64,000 nt of DNA, taken from the NCBI GenBank assembly GCA_009763385.1, contig CM019831.1:118241482-118305481 (forward strand), read 5' to 3'. The translations under genes were made by a program, and so were the position numbers. Under the pieces are notes generated by a model. That model searched no databases. It saw only the letters and a list, made by a program, of their open reading frames with translations, and had not been told where the DNA came from. Positions within the stretch are counted from its first letter, which is position 1. Every line of letters starts with the position of its first letter. Source of the stretch: Coix lacryma-jobi var. lacryma-jobi. Taxonomy: Eukaryota > Streptophyta > Magnoliopsida > Poales > Poaceae. Positions 25,193 to 35,704 of this stretch are shown piece by piece.

Positions 25193-25704
25193 TTATGTTA
25201 GCCTCGCTACAATGTAGACAATCCCGACTAGCACTAAACAAACTATAACTAAAATGCACTTCAGCAGCATAAGGATTCGGCGACCAATCTCAACTAGAAC
25301 AGATGGATCATTCATTTTCTCAACATCTTTGGGCTGCTCGTGTTGGCTCACTGCCTCACCCGCCTCTGCAAGGTTGTTTTGCGCGTGTTCAACATACTCT
25401 TTCTCCCAGTACCAGCCTTTACATCCGGTGCCGTCCCACTGAAATTAGAACAACAAATTAAGAGCTTTGATCAAAACTATCAAGAAAATGAGACAAATTA
25501 ACCATAATCATCAAATACGACACAATAACTCACATTACGATCCGGACACTTGTAGAAGATATGACCCTTGTTGGGGCACTCCTTCCTCACTCTGTACTCC
25601 ATGACAATCTTCTGCTTACACCCACCGCACGCAATGACAGCGAGGTGTGGCTTAAGTCTCTTTGAAACCCGATGAGAGGTCGAGGACCCAGAAGGAGTCG
25701 CCAT
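25193..25704 (-). CDS. GRF-type zinc-finger protein with C-terminal membrane segment, inside CACTA
   Basis: A two-exon gene not obvious from single frames. Exon 1 is 25704-25534 (57 codons). A 95-bp GT-AG intron follows (25533-25439). Exon 2 is 25438-25193, ending in TAA. Together they give an intact 138-residue protein. Residues 24-73 form a GRF-type zinc finger: Cys26-x2-Cys29, then GHIFYKC (Cys53), then TGCKGWYWEKEYV (Cys63). The usual G-R-x-F signature is G-H-I-F here. Residues 112-135 are a strongly hydrophobic helix. GRF fingers are known in nucleic-acid-binding proteins; small grass proteins with a GRF finger plus a C-terminal membrane helix are common but of unknown role. The stop lies 114 bp before the transposase ATG on the same strand, downstream of the terminal promoter. 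It could share a transcript with the transposase. No break is seen. Confidence 0.75.
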
Positions 25705-26162
25705 CTACTCACTATATTCATTTTTTAAAATTGCTATAAATTCCTCATTTTCTAAAATGATATATTCAAAAAACTAATACAATTTTCTATTACTCTAAAC
25801 CATGAAATATACTATGCAAACTAATAAAAGGTGCATAATAGCTAAAATGAACTACTATAAGCTTCCTCTATCCAAGAATATAAACTATCAAGTGAATTAA
25901 AGCATAAATGGGTACAAATCAAATAAAATGCAATATAAAAAACAATATATGTTCCTAACCATTTCTAGACCATGAAATGAGATATAGTAGTGATGGACGT
26001 TTGAGGATAAAGTTTGTAACCTGTAAAACCAAAAAATCGATGTAGAAGTGGAACAAATCTTGTGATGGCCGAAGAAGAACAGAGAGCAGAGCAGTCGAAG
26101 GGATGAAGAACAGAGAGCTTGAAATACTCGGGCTAGAGGAGGAAGAAAGGAAGAAGGTCGCG
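25705..26162 (-). other. Leader between terminal promoter and GRF gene
   Basis: Non-coding, with a CT-rich start just after the TATA box and AT-rich sequence nearer the GRF start codon. It may contain a leader intron. No other gene is seen. Confidence 0.4.
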
Positions 26163-26163
26163 C

Positions 26164-26171
26164 ATTATATA
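26164..26171 (-). promoter_or_regulatory. Terminal promoter TATA box, outer CACTA
   Basis: TATATAAT on the minus strand lies next to the right subterminal array and is followed by a CT-rich leader. Confidence 0.55.
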
Positions 26172-26177
26172 GCCAGG

Positions 26178-26464
26178 GGCTTTTAGTCCCGGTTTGGGTT
26201 ACCAACCAGGACTAAAGGTCAGCATTTAGTTCCGGGCGGTGTCCCAAACCGGGATTGGACTTTTAGTCCTGGTTGGGGGCACCAACTGGGACTAAAAGCT
26301 GACTTTTAGTCCCGGTTGGTAAGCCGGCCCGGGACTAAAAGTCCCCTGCTGCAACAGCACATGCTAGTAGCCGTTGGGCAGGGGACTTTAGTCCCGGTTG
26401 GTATCCAGAACCGGGACTAAAGCCTCCTTTAGTCCCGAACACAAAAAATGTCGGGAGTAAAGCT
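26178..26464. repeat. Right subterminal TTTAGTCCCGGTT array of outer CACTA
   Basis: Many direct and inverted TTTAGTCCCGGTTGGT motifs. The last recognisable element sequence is at about 26464; the terminal CACTA repeat itself is not present. Confidence 0.8.
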
Positions 26465-26474
26465 CAAACCCGAC

Positions 26475-28626
26475 TGGCAGGCGGGCCGGCTCGTCAGCGG
26501 GAGCGGGTGAGCGCGGGAGCGGGTGCGAACGCGAGCTGGGTCGTGGCGCTGGGCCGGCGCACGCGGGGAGGAGGAGAGGAGGGGCGCGGGCGTGGGCCAA
26601 GCGGGGCCGGTGCAAGCGCGGGAGAGGGGAGGGGGAGGGAGAGAGAGCGGGCCGGGCTGCTTCGCTGGTTGGGCCAAAAGGGGTGAGGGGAGGGAAAAGA
26701 AAAAGAAAAACCTTTTCTTTATTTCTGATTTGAAAACTTGTTCAAATTCAAACAAAGTTTGAATTCAAACCACCCAACTCTATTCCTACACTCAAACAAA
26801 ATATTATGCACCAGCATGAATGCAACAAAAATGTTTCTAAGCCCAAACTTGTTTTAATAATTCCCCAAAAATTATTATTTAGCCTATGTATTTCATGGAA
26901 ATTAAATAAATAAAGTCAAATTAACCTCTATTTTCCAAAAGTGATTTTTAGAGTGTGAGCCTTGATTGCCTTGTTTGAAACCTCTTCACCCTGACTACCC
27001 AGCTTCGCGCTCGCACTTATATATATTGCCTACCTGCTTGCTTGCATTACTTCCATCATTATTACATATATGCCTTGTTATGTGATGTGATGGTTGGTTG
27101 GTGATGTGGTTGGTGGATCGGGGTTGGCCGTGGGCCTTCCCCGTGAGATAGATGGCAGGTTAGCGCGACGAGAGCGTTGAATCTCGTGTGGGTGGTGTTG
27201 AGGAGCTCTGGAGATATTTCTTGTCTTGACCCCTTTTTCTTGGAGATATCGGCCGGAGTGAGGATTTATTTGGGGGGTGCACAGGTGTGCAGGAGTGCCC
27301 CGAATCTGGTTTGTATTTTTATGATGGATATGTTGAGGCAGATGTTGTGTGGATGGCTACCCATGCGAGGTAGGCCATGTGTTTGGTGGAAGGTGCTTGC
27401 TCTGGCCACTTAGGAACCGTCGTAGGCTGATGTCTGGAACATGAGACTATGTCAAACGTGCACGCCACAGGCCCTGAATGCGGCGGGGCCGGTTCTGTTG
27501 AGTTAGTGCGGACTAAGCCAGTTCTGTGGGAGAGAAGGTGCACGGGATTTGACCCTGGGAGCACACTGAGAAGGATGCCGATGGGTTGTTCCGGCTACCC
27601 TAATCACGATCCCAAGCGTATGCGTCGTGCCGTATGCTACTCCACTTGGAGGCAGTCTGGTGAGGAATGTGCTATTTCTTGAGCGGTGTTTGCCTATACA
27701 TGTGTACAGCGTCGATGATGGTGATCCTGTTGGGTACAGGTGTACACACTCTGCAGAGTTAAAACTATACGTATAGCCGTGATCTCGGTCATGATCATTT
27801 TTGTGGACTGTTTCATCCTAGTCTTCTCTTGTGCTTCTTATCTCCCGCGAAGATAGGTCCGGCTTGAGACCGTTGAGACGAGAGGCGTGCAGAGGCTGCC
27901 TCGTCGCCTAGACTGAGAGACTGAGGGTGATGTGAGGGATGATGAGTGGTGAGATGTGTGGATGGGTGGTGATACTTGTCGTTGAGATGTGAGAATGAGA
28001 TGTGGTTTGGGTTTGAGAAGTTATATTATTATTATATTTATTGTTATTCTGCATGCGCTAGGATGCAACCCACAACTAAAATGTTAGGATCGCCAGATCT
28101 CTTTTATTTTCTGTTTCCACTAAAGCTCATTGGTGCTGACCGTAGCCTGCACACATCTGGCGATGTGCAGATTTCTTGACTTGCAGTGTTGTTGAGATTA
28201 GTAGTTGGTTTGCGGTCTACTCTCAAGGATGCCTGTGGATTGGAAGATCGCCAAGCTTCGATGCGACGAGTAGAGCCTCGGTGTTTTGTTTGACTCCAGC
28301 CTAGAGCTTGTAATTAGATCCTCGTAATAGGCTTAGTTCTTGTACTCTGATGTGTTGTATGACTTGTAATCAGCTAAAAAGTGGATGCCCGTGATAGCCG
28401 AGTTATCCTGGGACTATCACAGAGGGGTAAGAGAGTCGGAATTTCTGTTTTGGAAATCCCGGTTCGCTTCACAAAGGAGGCCTGAACGCTTAGGCTGGGA
28501 CACTAGCCTTGTGCCCCCGAGAGCCTAGATCAATGGCAACAAGAATTGGTGGGCTTGCGGGCTTGCATGGTTGTGGATTTACTAGGGGAGGCAGGGCTTG
28601 GGGGCAGCATGTGGCTCAGGGGTGGC
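26475..28626. repeat. 2.1-kb direct repeat, copy 2
   Basis: This is near-identical to 2270-4394 and in the same orientation, and starts abruptly at the truncated end of the outer CACTA. It continues through GGTGGC into GTTGCTTGG, so this copy shows the uninterrupted sequence at the point where copy 1 carries the CACTA insertion. Confidence 0.8.
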
Positions 28627-28883
28627 GTTGCTTGGTGCAATGACCTATGATGGCGAGAGGGGAAAGAGCCTATTAAAGATAGATAAACATGTTGCTTCAA
28701 CTGTGTTGGCAACGTAATTCCCGAAGGTCCTACCTCCACGAACGGTGAAGGAACTCGATCAATTAAATCTTAGGAACTGAAAAGGTAATTTTCCTCCTTT
28801 TCACACTGTTAAAACACTCTCCTATTACAGAGACTAAAGGGCACTTTTCAGGTACCAAGACTACCCTCTACCTACTATATATA
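28627..28883. other. Non-coding flank
   Basis: No gene, repeat or RNA recognised. Confidence 0.4.
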
Positions 28884-29467
28884 CTCCCTCCATCCCAAAA
28901 TAGATGTCATTCTCGCTTTCCAAGAAGTCAACTTTTTCGAACTTTGACCATATAATATATAATTAGGCCCTGTTTGGTTGAGCTGTGGCTGTGGGAAAAA
29001 GCTGTTGTGGCTGTGAGCTGTGGAAAAGCTGCTGTGGGCTGTGAGCTGTGGAAAAGCTGAAAGTTGTTTGGTTAAACAAGTATAAAGTATATCTTCTACT
29101 TTTATTTTTTTTAAATAATTATAAAAACGTTTTTTATTTCACCTATTTTGAAAAGCTGAAAGCCAAAAGCCAAAAGCAGGGTCAAAACAGCTTTCAAAAA
29201 TGTACTAAGGAAAAGCTCCAACTTCTGCAAAAGCTGCTGCCAGCAGCACCCCTTTGGTTGAGCTTTTGGCTTTTGGGGCCAAAAGCCAAAGCCAAAAGCC
29301 CAACCAAACAGGGCCTTAGTATCATTAGATAGATCATTCAATATACTTTCATAATAAACTTATTTGAAGATATAAATGTTGTACATATTTTCTACAAATC
29401 TAGTTAAATTTAAGAAAGTTTGACCCACACGCATCTCATAACGACTTCTATTATCGGATGGAGGGAG
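28884..29467. mobile_element. Stowaway-type MITE interrupted by a Tourist-type MITE
   Basis: The ends are CTCCCTCCATCCCAAAATAG and a complementary TGGAGGGAG, flanked by TA at 28882-28883 and 29468-29469. These are the terminal sequence and duplication of grass Stowaway (Tc1/mariner) MITEs. Its middle is occupied by another MITE at 28966-29315. Confidence 0.85.
28966..29315. mobile_element. Tourist-type (PIF/Harbinger) MITE
   Basis: The termini GGCCCTGTTTGGTTGAGC and CCCAACCAAACAGGGCC are inverted repeats, flanked by TTA at 28963-28965 and 29316-29318. Length is 350 bp. It is nested inside the Stowaway element, so it is the younger insertion. Confidence 0.85.
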
Positions 29468-29469
29468 TA

Positions 29470-29938
29470 TGTAGCCTATTCTCGGATCTAAAGACACCAC
29501 TCACATAAGGTGCATCCGCTTTTAACATCCAATGAACCACCTTCCGCCTTGGACCTCCATGGGACTGCATGTGGGCTGGCCTAGCTTCCCGTGTTGTCCT
29601 TGTCTGAAGCGTTCGGCTTCCATGGTACCTTCGCCCGAAGCATAACCCCGATGGTGTTGGATTTCTCGCTTTGGGCGAGCCATCATTCTCCTTCGGGTGC
29701 CACCTTCGAGCTTCCTTGAACTGGCCACCAAGTTGAACTGAAGACCAGGTGTGTTGCATGGCAGCTTCACTTCTCTCACCCACTGGGAAAACCACGGAGG
29801 CAGCGGCTGCGTGGTGGCAGCTTACTTGATCTTCGTGACCATGGATGTGCTGGCACAGCTAATGCAACAGGTGCGCCAAAGGAAGAACGACAACCCACCT
29901 GCATGAATTTCACCAGATATGTTATATAACCTCTTCTT
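29470..29938. other. Downstream flank of NLR gene
   Basis: An open frame of about 110 codons exists on the minus strand at 29451-29795 but resembles no known family and has two equally long alternatives. No gene is called. Confidence 0.4.
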
Positions 29939-32900
29939 CTAGGTGCCACCGGAAGAAATGACAATAATCAACATGTGAACTACATTTGTTGATGCTAATT
30001 GATTACTCCGCCTATTCATCGGTACGAGTGCACCCTGCTCCCCATCTCCATCCCCTGAAACAGCACACACAATCAAGTAAAACAGAACAGCACAAAATGC
30101 ACCTTGTATGCAGGAAAGCAGTTCTTGTGTTAGTTCACCTGAAACGAATGCAGCAGGACTGATATTTGTCTCAAAGCTGATAGGATCTCTTGTGTATGAC
30201 ACATACCATTTTCTTGGAATGTGGTCATTGTCATCATTTGCATATGCTTTGACGTGCTGGATGTGACTGAACTTATCCCACTCTGGGCTAGATATTCCTT
30301 CGGCTATGGAAGTGAGTAGTGATATGTCACAGTGTATCTGAAAATACCTGACGTTTATATCCTGCAGGTATCTAGGGAGTGTCTTCATGTCGTAGTCCTC
30401 CAGCATGAAACTCTGCAGTGCTGGCATACCCTCCAGAACCTTTAGCTTTGGGCACATGGAAACACAAAGCTTCTGCAATTTTCCGAGGTTACAAATTCTC
30501 TGCAGCTCATGGGTTTCGAACACCTCAAGCTCAACAATAGAACCTAAGTTCCCCAGATGGCTTAGGTCCTCATGATGGTATGGCTGTACTAATTCTTGCC
30601 CAACATGCTTGATTGATGGGCACGGTCAATCTCTAGGAACTCCAAGCATGGGAGCTGACACAGGCCATCTGGGAGCTCTGTGCAATAAGGCAAGTCTATC
30701 ATCGTTAGAATTCTCAAGTTCATAAGGTGCCTAATTCCTGTTGACATCATCCATCTTGGGAGCCTCCGACCAAAATAATTTATGATTGGTAGGTTCTCTA
30801 TGGAAGGTGGAGGGCAGAGCTCATCAAACACCTCCTGGATTAGTAGTTGCTCTTTCTCAACATTTCTGCTATCGTACCAGTTTCTACTAGTACAACTTAA
30901 ACGTAGATAGCTTAGGTGCAACTTTTCACTAAGCTTGGCCTTTGAAGCAAATGACGAAGATGATACTTTCTCCAGGCATTTTACATGAACCTCAGTAAGC
31001 TGGGACAGAGGGCCCAACTCTTCCAAACTGCACCAGTCACCATCCATCTGGGCTGGAAACCCATATAATTTCCTCAAATTAGTTAGAACGGCAAAACCTC
31101 TCGGTATTTGTTTTATATTTGTTGCACTAAGGTTAAGAACCCTCAACTGCTGTAGTTTCCCAATGCTATCTGGAAGCTTCACCAGGCTTTTACAACCGAA
31201 AAGGCTAATGTACTGTAAGAATTTCATCTTACCAATGCTTTCTGGAAGTGTAGATATGTTTGTATGTTTTACAGCCAAATACCTCAAGTGTTTAAGTCTA
31301 AAGAAAGATTCAGCCAATGCATCAATATTTGTAGATTGTATGTGCAGGGTCCGTAAACATGAAAAAGACTGCAATGAATCACCAGCCTTGAATTTTATAT
31401 GCCCAACTGAAATCAGGGTTCTCAGTAATATCTGTGCTTGTAGAGAACTCCATTCCAACTCATTTGATTCTGATCGTGTTGTTTCTAGTGATATCCAAAT
31501 AAACTTTTGAGAATTAAGTTTACTAATAATACCAGCATCAATTCTGTAAGTTATTAGTGCTTCATTTCTAGCTAGATGTTGGGCAAATGAGCGAACAACA
31601 TCATGTATGTTGCAAACTTGTTGGTCAATGTACTTTTTATCTGGATCTATAAGATTCCTCAATATTAGCTCCTCGTAGTATTGTCGTCCTAACTCTTCTA
31701 AGTCACATGAGTTTCCATGAATAAATCCTTCACTAATCCACATGCCAATAATTTCATCAGCATAGAACCATGTGCTCTTGGGGAGGAGGGCGTAGTATAA
31801 AAAGCAAGACTTCAAACTAGGATGCAAGTCTTGGTAGCTGAGGTATACTGCATAGTTTAGCTCTTCAGGCATTTGAGATACTGACCATATAGAATCATTT
31901 AGAACATTTTGCCAGTTGCTGCGTGTTATCTTTTTCTGGCGTAGGAGGCCTCCCAATACTTTAACAGCAAGCGGCAAACCATCACACTTTTTTATAATTT
32001 CCATTCCAATATCCTTTAGCAAGACAATCTGAGGTTCATTGTTATCATTTCCAACTACCTGCATGCAAGTTTATATATAGGATTCTTTTGTTAGAACTCC
32101 AAACTAAAAAGTCAAACTTAATGCATGGGACCAAACAGCAAATAAAAATCTGAGTTACAAATTTGCTTTAATTTCAGTCTCTTCATTGGAAAATGTGATC
32201 AAATGACCCATGCATGTGGAGTTCACATATTGCATTCCAACTAAAGCATTCTCAACAACAATGTATAGAATTTGTCCTTTTATATTGAAGTAGGTCACAT
32301 GTGTAGTGCGGCAGCAAAAAGTACTTATTGTTAAGAGTTTAGCTAAACAGCAAAAAAGTACTATCATGATGCAGCTATCAAGCATGGTGCTAAATAAAAA
32401 TGAAAAGGAATTTTCACCCATCTAAAGCTTGTACGGACCTGCTTCTTGAGCAATGACCAGGCATCTTCAGGTTTAATTTTATCAACATGGTGGTAGGGCT
32501 CCTCTGCCATCATCCTTCGAGCAACCATGTCATGCCTAGTGGTGACAAGGACACAGCTACCTTGAGCTAGGACATTCACCAAGGGAATCATAACGACACA
32601 CTCCCATGCTTGATGGTTCCAAACATCATCCATGACCAATATGGTCTTGTACCCATTCAAAACATCCTTAAGAGCTCTCTCAAGTGCACCCTTTGTATCT
32701 CCAACAGATCGATGGTATCCTCCAGCTTCAGTGATGGCTCGTTTTAGTAGCTCAGTGTCATTGTAATCGTGAGTTACACTCAACCATATTTTCTTTTCAA
32801 ACTCTTGTTGGATGGTGTCATGATTGAATATCTTCTGAGCAAGTGTAGTTTTGCCAATCCCTCCAACTCCCACAATAGCAAAAACTGTTATATTTTTGTC

Positions 32901-33482
32901 TTTACGGTTTTTCACTTCCTCTTTTGTTAGCATCTCCACCAGGTTTCTTGTGTCCTCTTCAATCTTCTCGCCAACCAAACTAGATTCGTCAAGCTCTGCT
33001 GATGTCTCACGGCTACAAGGCCGAGAGGACGCCACCCATCTATTGTGATCTTCATAGGAACTGAGGTCAATGAAGCTGAAGCCCATGCTACGCTTCTTAA
33101 TTTCTTCTAGCCTTTGGTTAAGTTTCTTGATACGGGTACTGATACTATGGGCATGGAGAGGATTCCGAATGCAAAAGAGCATGGTATTGAAGCATCCTAC
33201 ATCACGGCTTGGACCTTGCTCCATGCCCTTGAGCTGGCATAGGTCGAGGATGTCGGTGGCATCATACATAGCATCCCTGAGCTCTCTTACCCATGCCTGT
33301 ACACTTTGGTCTGTGATATTCTTCCTATCAGCATCAGTGAGGAAGTTCCTGAGGTCCCTGAGCTTCATGCTCATCTTATCAATCTCAGAGGAGACCCCAA
33401 GCAACATACGCACCTCCTCTGTTACCATCTCTGTCAGTATGTTTTGGATGTAGGATGCCAAAACATCTAGAACACCTGCCAT
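29939..33482 (-). CDS. CC-NBS-LRR (NLR) disease-resistance-type gene, frameshifted in the LRR
   Basis: The likely start is the ATG at 33482 ([19 protein letters not shown]), typical of grass NLRs. Exon 1 (33482-32439) encodes a coiled-coil Rx-type domain and the first part of the NB-ARC: P-loop [12 protein letters not shown], kinase-2 ILVMDDVW, and [12 protein letters not shown] 380-bp intron (32438-32059) joins in phase to exon 2, with [33 protein letters not shown], an MHD-type motif reading IHD, then leucine-rich repeats. The product would be a cytoplasmic immune receptor of about 1,050 residues. A one-base deletion near 30626, in a C run, moves the frame and stops it at 30589 after about 837 codons; the C-terminal LRR continues in another frame to 29939. 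A possible small 3' intron (about 30140-30061) is phase-neutral. It could be a true pseudogene, a truncated allele, or a homopolymer assembly error. Confidence 0.9.
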
Positions 33483-33549
33483 ACGAATGACTACTTTGTT
33501 TTTTCTGCAACAAAAATAAATAAAAATGTCATCTCCAGTTCCCATGGTT

Positions 33550-33943
33550 GCTTACAGTAAAGATGAATCATCAGCAGTTTGAATGCACCTATCTCGATAC
33601 AACTAAAATAAATTAGATAATTCATTCAAAATGTTCCAGATGCTATCTACATAGATGCAAAGTTGAACATTCATTTCCATGTCCAGGCTCCTTTCCAAGT
33701 CCAAACGAGAGCAAAATAAAAGGAGAAGGACATGCACATTTTGAATGTTCAACTTCGCAAAATAAATGTTCAACACATGAGCAAAATAAAAGAAGCACAT
33801 GAGCATCTATGTAGATTTCCAAGTCCAACACATGGGAACTGATGGAGTCCAACACATGATGGCTGCACATTCCTCAGACAGATGGAATTTACAGCGGCCA
33901 AAGGAGAGCAAAATAAAAGGAGAAGCACATGCACATTTCCAAG
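33550..33943. repeat. Local duplication upstream of NLR gene
   Basis: The phrase GAGCAAAATAAAAGGAGAAG followed by CACATGCACATTT occurs at about 33711 and 33904, and a shorter version near 33780. This is a local direct repeat of about 193 bp spacing at the 5' edge of the LINE fragment. No gene is seen. Confidence 0.5.
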
Positions 33944-35415
33944 TCTTTGGCTCTTTGCCCTTCACTTACTTGGGTCTCCCTTTGAGTATTTGCATGCCGT
34001 CAGTAGCTGACTTTTGGCCTCTGGTGTCAAAATGTGAGAGAAGATTAATGGTCCTCTCCTCCTTCTTAAGTGATGCTGGTAGACTGGAAATTACTAATGC
34101 TGTTCTTTCTGCTTTACCTTACCTACGTTATGTGCACCTTTCTTCTTCCTAAGACAGTAATTAAGCAAATGGATAAATACAGAAAACATTGTCCGTGGAG
34201 ACGATCTGATCTGAATAATAGAAAGCCTCCAAAGGCAGCTTGGTCAATGGTTTGTTTGCCAAAAGAAGAAGGTGGGCTCGGTGTCATTGATCTCAATGCT
34301 CAAAACAAGAGTCTCCTTATGAAGCAGCTTCATAAATTTTTCAACAATTCCAACATTCCCTGGGTTCAGCTGGTTTGGGGTCACTATTTCACAAGGGGGA
34401 AGTTACCTTTTCATGGTCGTACTCATAAAGGTTCATTTTGGTGGCGTGATGTGCTTAAACTGCTTCCACTCTCCAAAGAAATTGCCACTCCACAGCTACA
34501 TAATGGCTCCTCCTGCCTAATGTGGTATGATGGTTGGAATGGCCAACCTTGGGCTCAGACTTACCCTGAGCTCTTCTATTTTGCGAAGAATAAGTTGATT
34601 TCAGTCAATGCTGCGGCTTCCACTTCTCTCTTTCAGGAGCTTTTTTTCCTTCCTCTTTCGAATGAAACTTACTTTCAGTTCCAGCAAATTATAACAATTC
34701 TACAATTTTTACACTTGGATCAGGATAATGGTGTTTGGTCCTTTATTTGGGGTAACTCTCTCTTTCAATCCAGGAAGGTTTATAAACACTTGATAGGCCC
34801 TCGTTTTGTTCACCTTATCTTTGTGTGGTTATGGAAGTCTTCTTGTCAGATTAAAAGGAAAACCTTTTTCTGGCTGGTTCTGAAGGGCAGGCTTAGTACA
34901 AGGGGTTTGCTCAAGAGAAGACATATGCATCTCCCAGACTATACCTATGTCCTGTGCTCTCTTAACATTGAAGAAGACCTGCTCCATCTTCTATTTCATT
35001 GCCCCTTTGCAATGGCTTGTTGGCATAGTCTGCACATCGTCATCCCAAATTCAGATGACATTCTCATCATTCTGGAAGCAATTAAAGGCCAGCTCTGAGT
35101 CCCATTCTTTATGGAAATCATTGTTACCATGTGCTGGGCCATATGGATTATGAGGAATGACATTATTTTCAGGAATCTTGCTCATTCAGTTTGTCATTGC
35201 AAGGCGGTCTTCAAGCACGAATTCGCTCTAGTTAATCTGAGACCAAAAGCTAGTTATCTCCCTTATATTGTTCAATGGCTAGAAGCCTTTGTGTAATTGT
35301 TGCTATTTTTTTCTTGTCTTTTTTTGTTTCTTGATCCTTCTTTGTTTGTTTTGTCTTCTATTGTTAGTATATTTCAGTAGGGGTCTTGACCCCTCCTGTT
35401 CTCTCAAAAAAAAAT
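33944..35415 (+). mobile_element. 5'-truncated L1-type LINE, C-terminal reverse-transcriptase region
   Basis: Coding remnants read like the C-terminal part of a plant L1 ORF2: PFTYLGLPLSI, the SDAGRLEITNAVLSALPYL region, WSMVCLPKEEGGLGVIDLNA, and a zf-RVT-like domain near residues 230-310 (VWLWKSSCQIKRKTFFW, HLLFHCPFA). A frameshift lies near 34130, where the frame ending at 34152 gives way to the frame open to 35098. A further open frame continues to about 35296. The 3' end is a short A run (35407-35415). The catalytic YADD part and the endonuclease are missing. No target-site duplication was found. It sits in the 5' flank of the NLR gene, in the opposite orientation. Confidence 0.8.
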
Positions 35416-35704
35416 TCTAGAGCATGTCACGGCTTCACCTTGCCAATCGATTATCACCTCGTATATATAGCCAATAATGTTTCTTCTCTTTGGTTTCATT
35501 TTAAGGAGGTAAAGTAAAATGACCACATGGAAAAGGAACTTGGGGTTTTCTGCCATATGTTTCTGAAACTACCTCCTTCTAAGCTAGTCTAGAGTTAGAT
35601 GTAAATAACATGTGAATGTTTCTAAATGTATAGGAGACAATTTTGTTGAATATAACCAGACAAGCTTGTGGGCTTTTCAATGAAGCTGAGGCAGGTTTCC
35701 TAAG
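35416..35704. other. Non-coding DNA between LINE and solo LTR
   Basis: No gene or repeat recognised. It may be upstream host sequence of the NLR gene. Confidence 0.35.

Larger units (their letters stand above)
4395..26474 (-). mobile_element. Outer CACTA (En/Spm) transposon, right TIR missing
   Basis: The left terminus is CACTAGTACACAGAGGGC, followed by inverted copies of the TTTAGTCCCGGTT subterminal motif. Matching arrays occur near the right side (26178-26464) and in the middle (20977-21171). Minus-strand genes inside are a GRF zinc-finger gene, a TNP2-type transposase and a Transposase_24/Ulp1 gene, which is the grass CACTA layout. The last 15-20 bases of the right terminus, which should end in TAGTG, are absent and the sequence runs straight into repeat copy 2. 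No target-site duplication can therefore be shown. Without its inserted 10.6-kb element the body is about 11.5 kb. With one TIR gone, this copy should not be mobile. Confidence 0.85.

Noticed and set aside
29451..29795. A gene downstream of the NLR on the minus strand
   Set aside because: It overlaps the MITE end, has alternative frames of similar length and matches no family I know.
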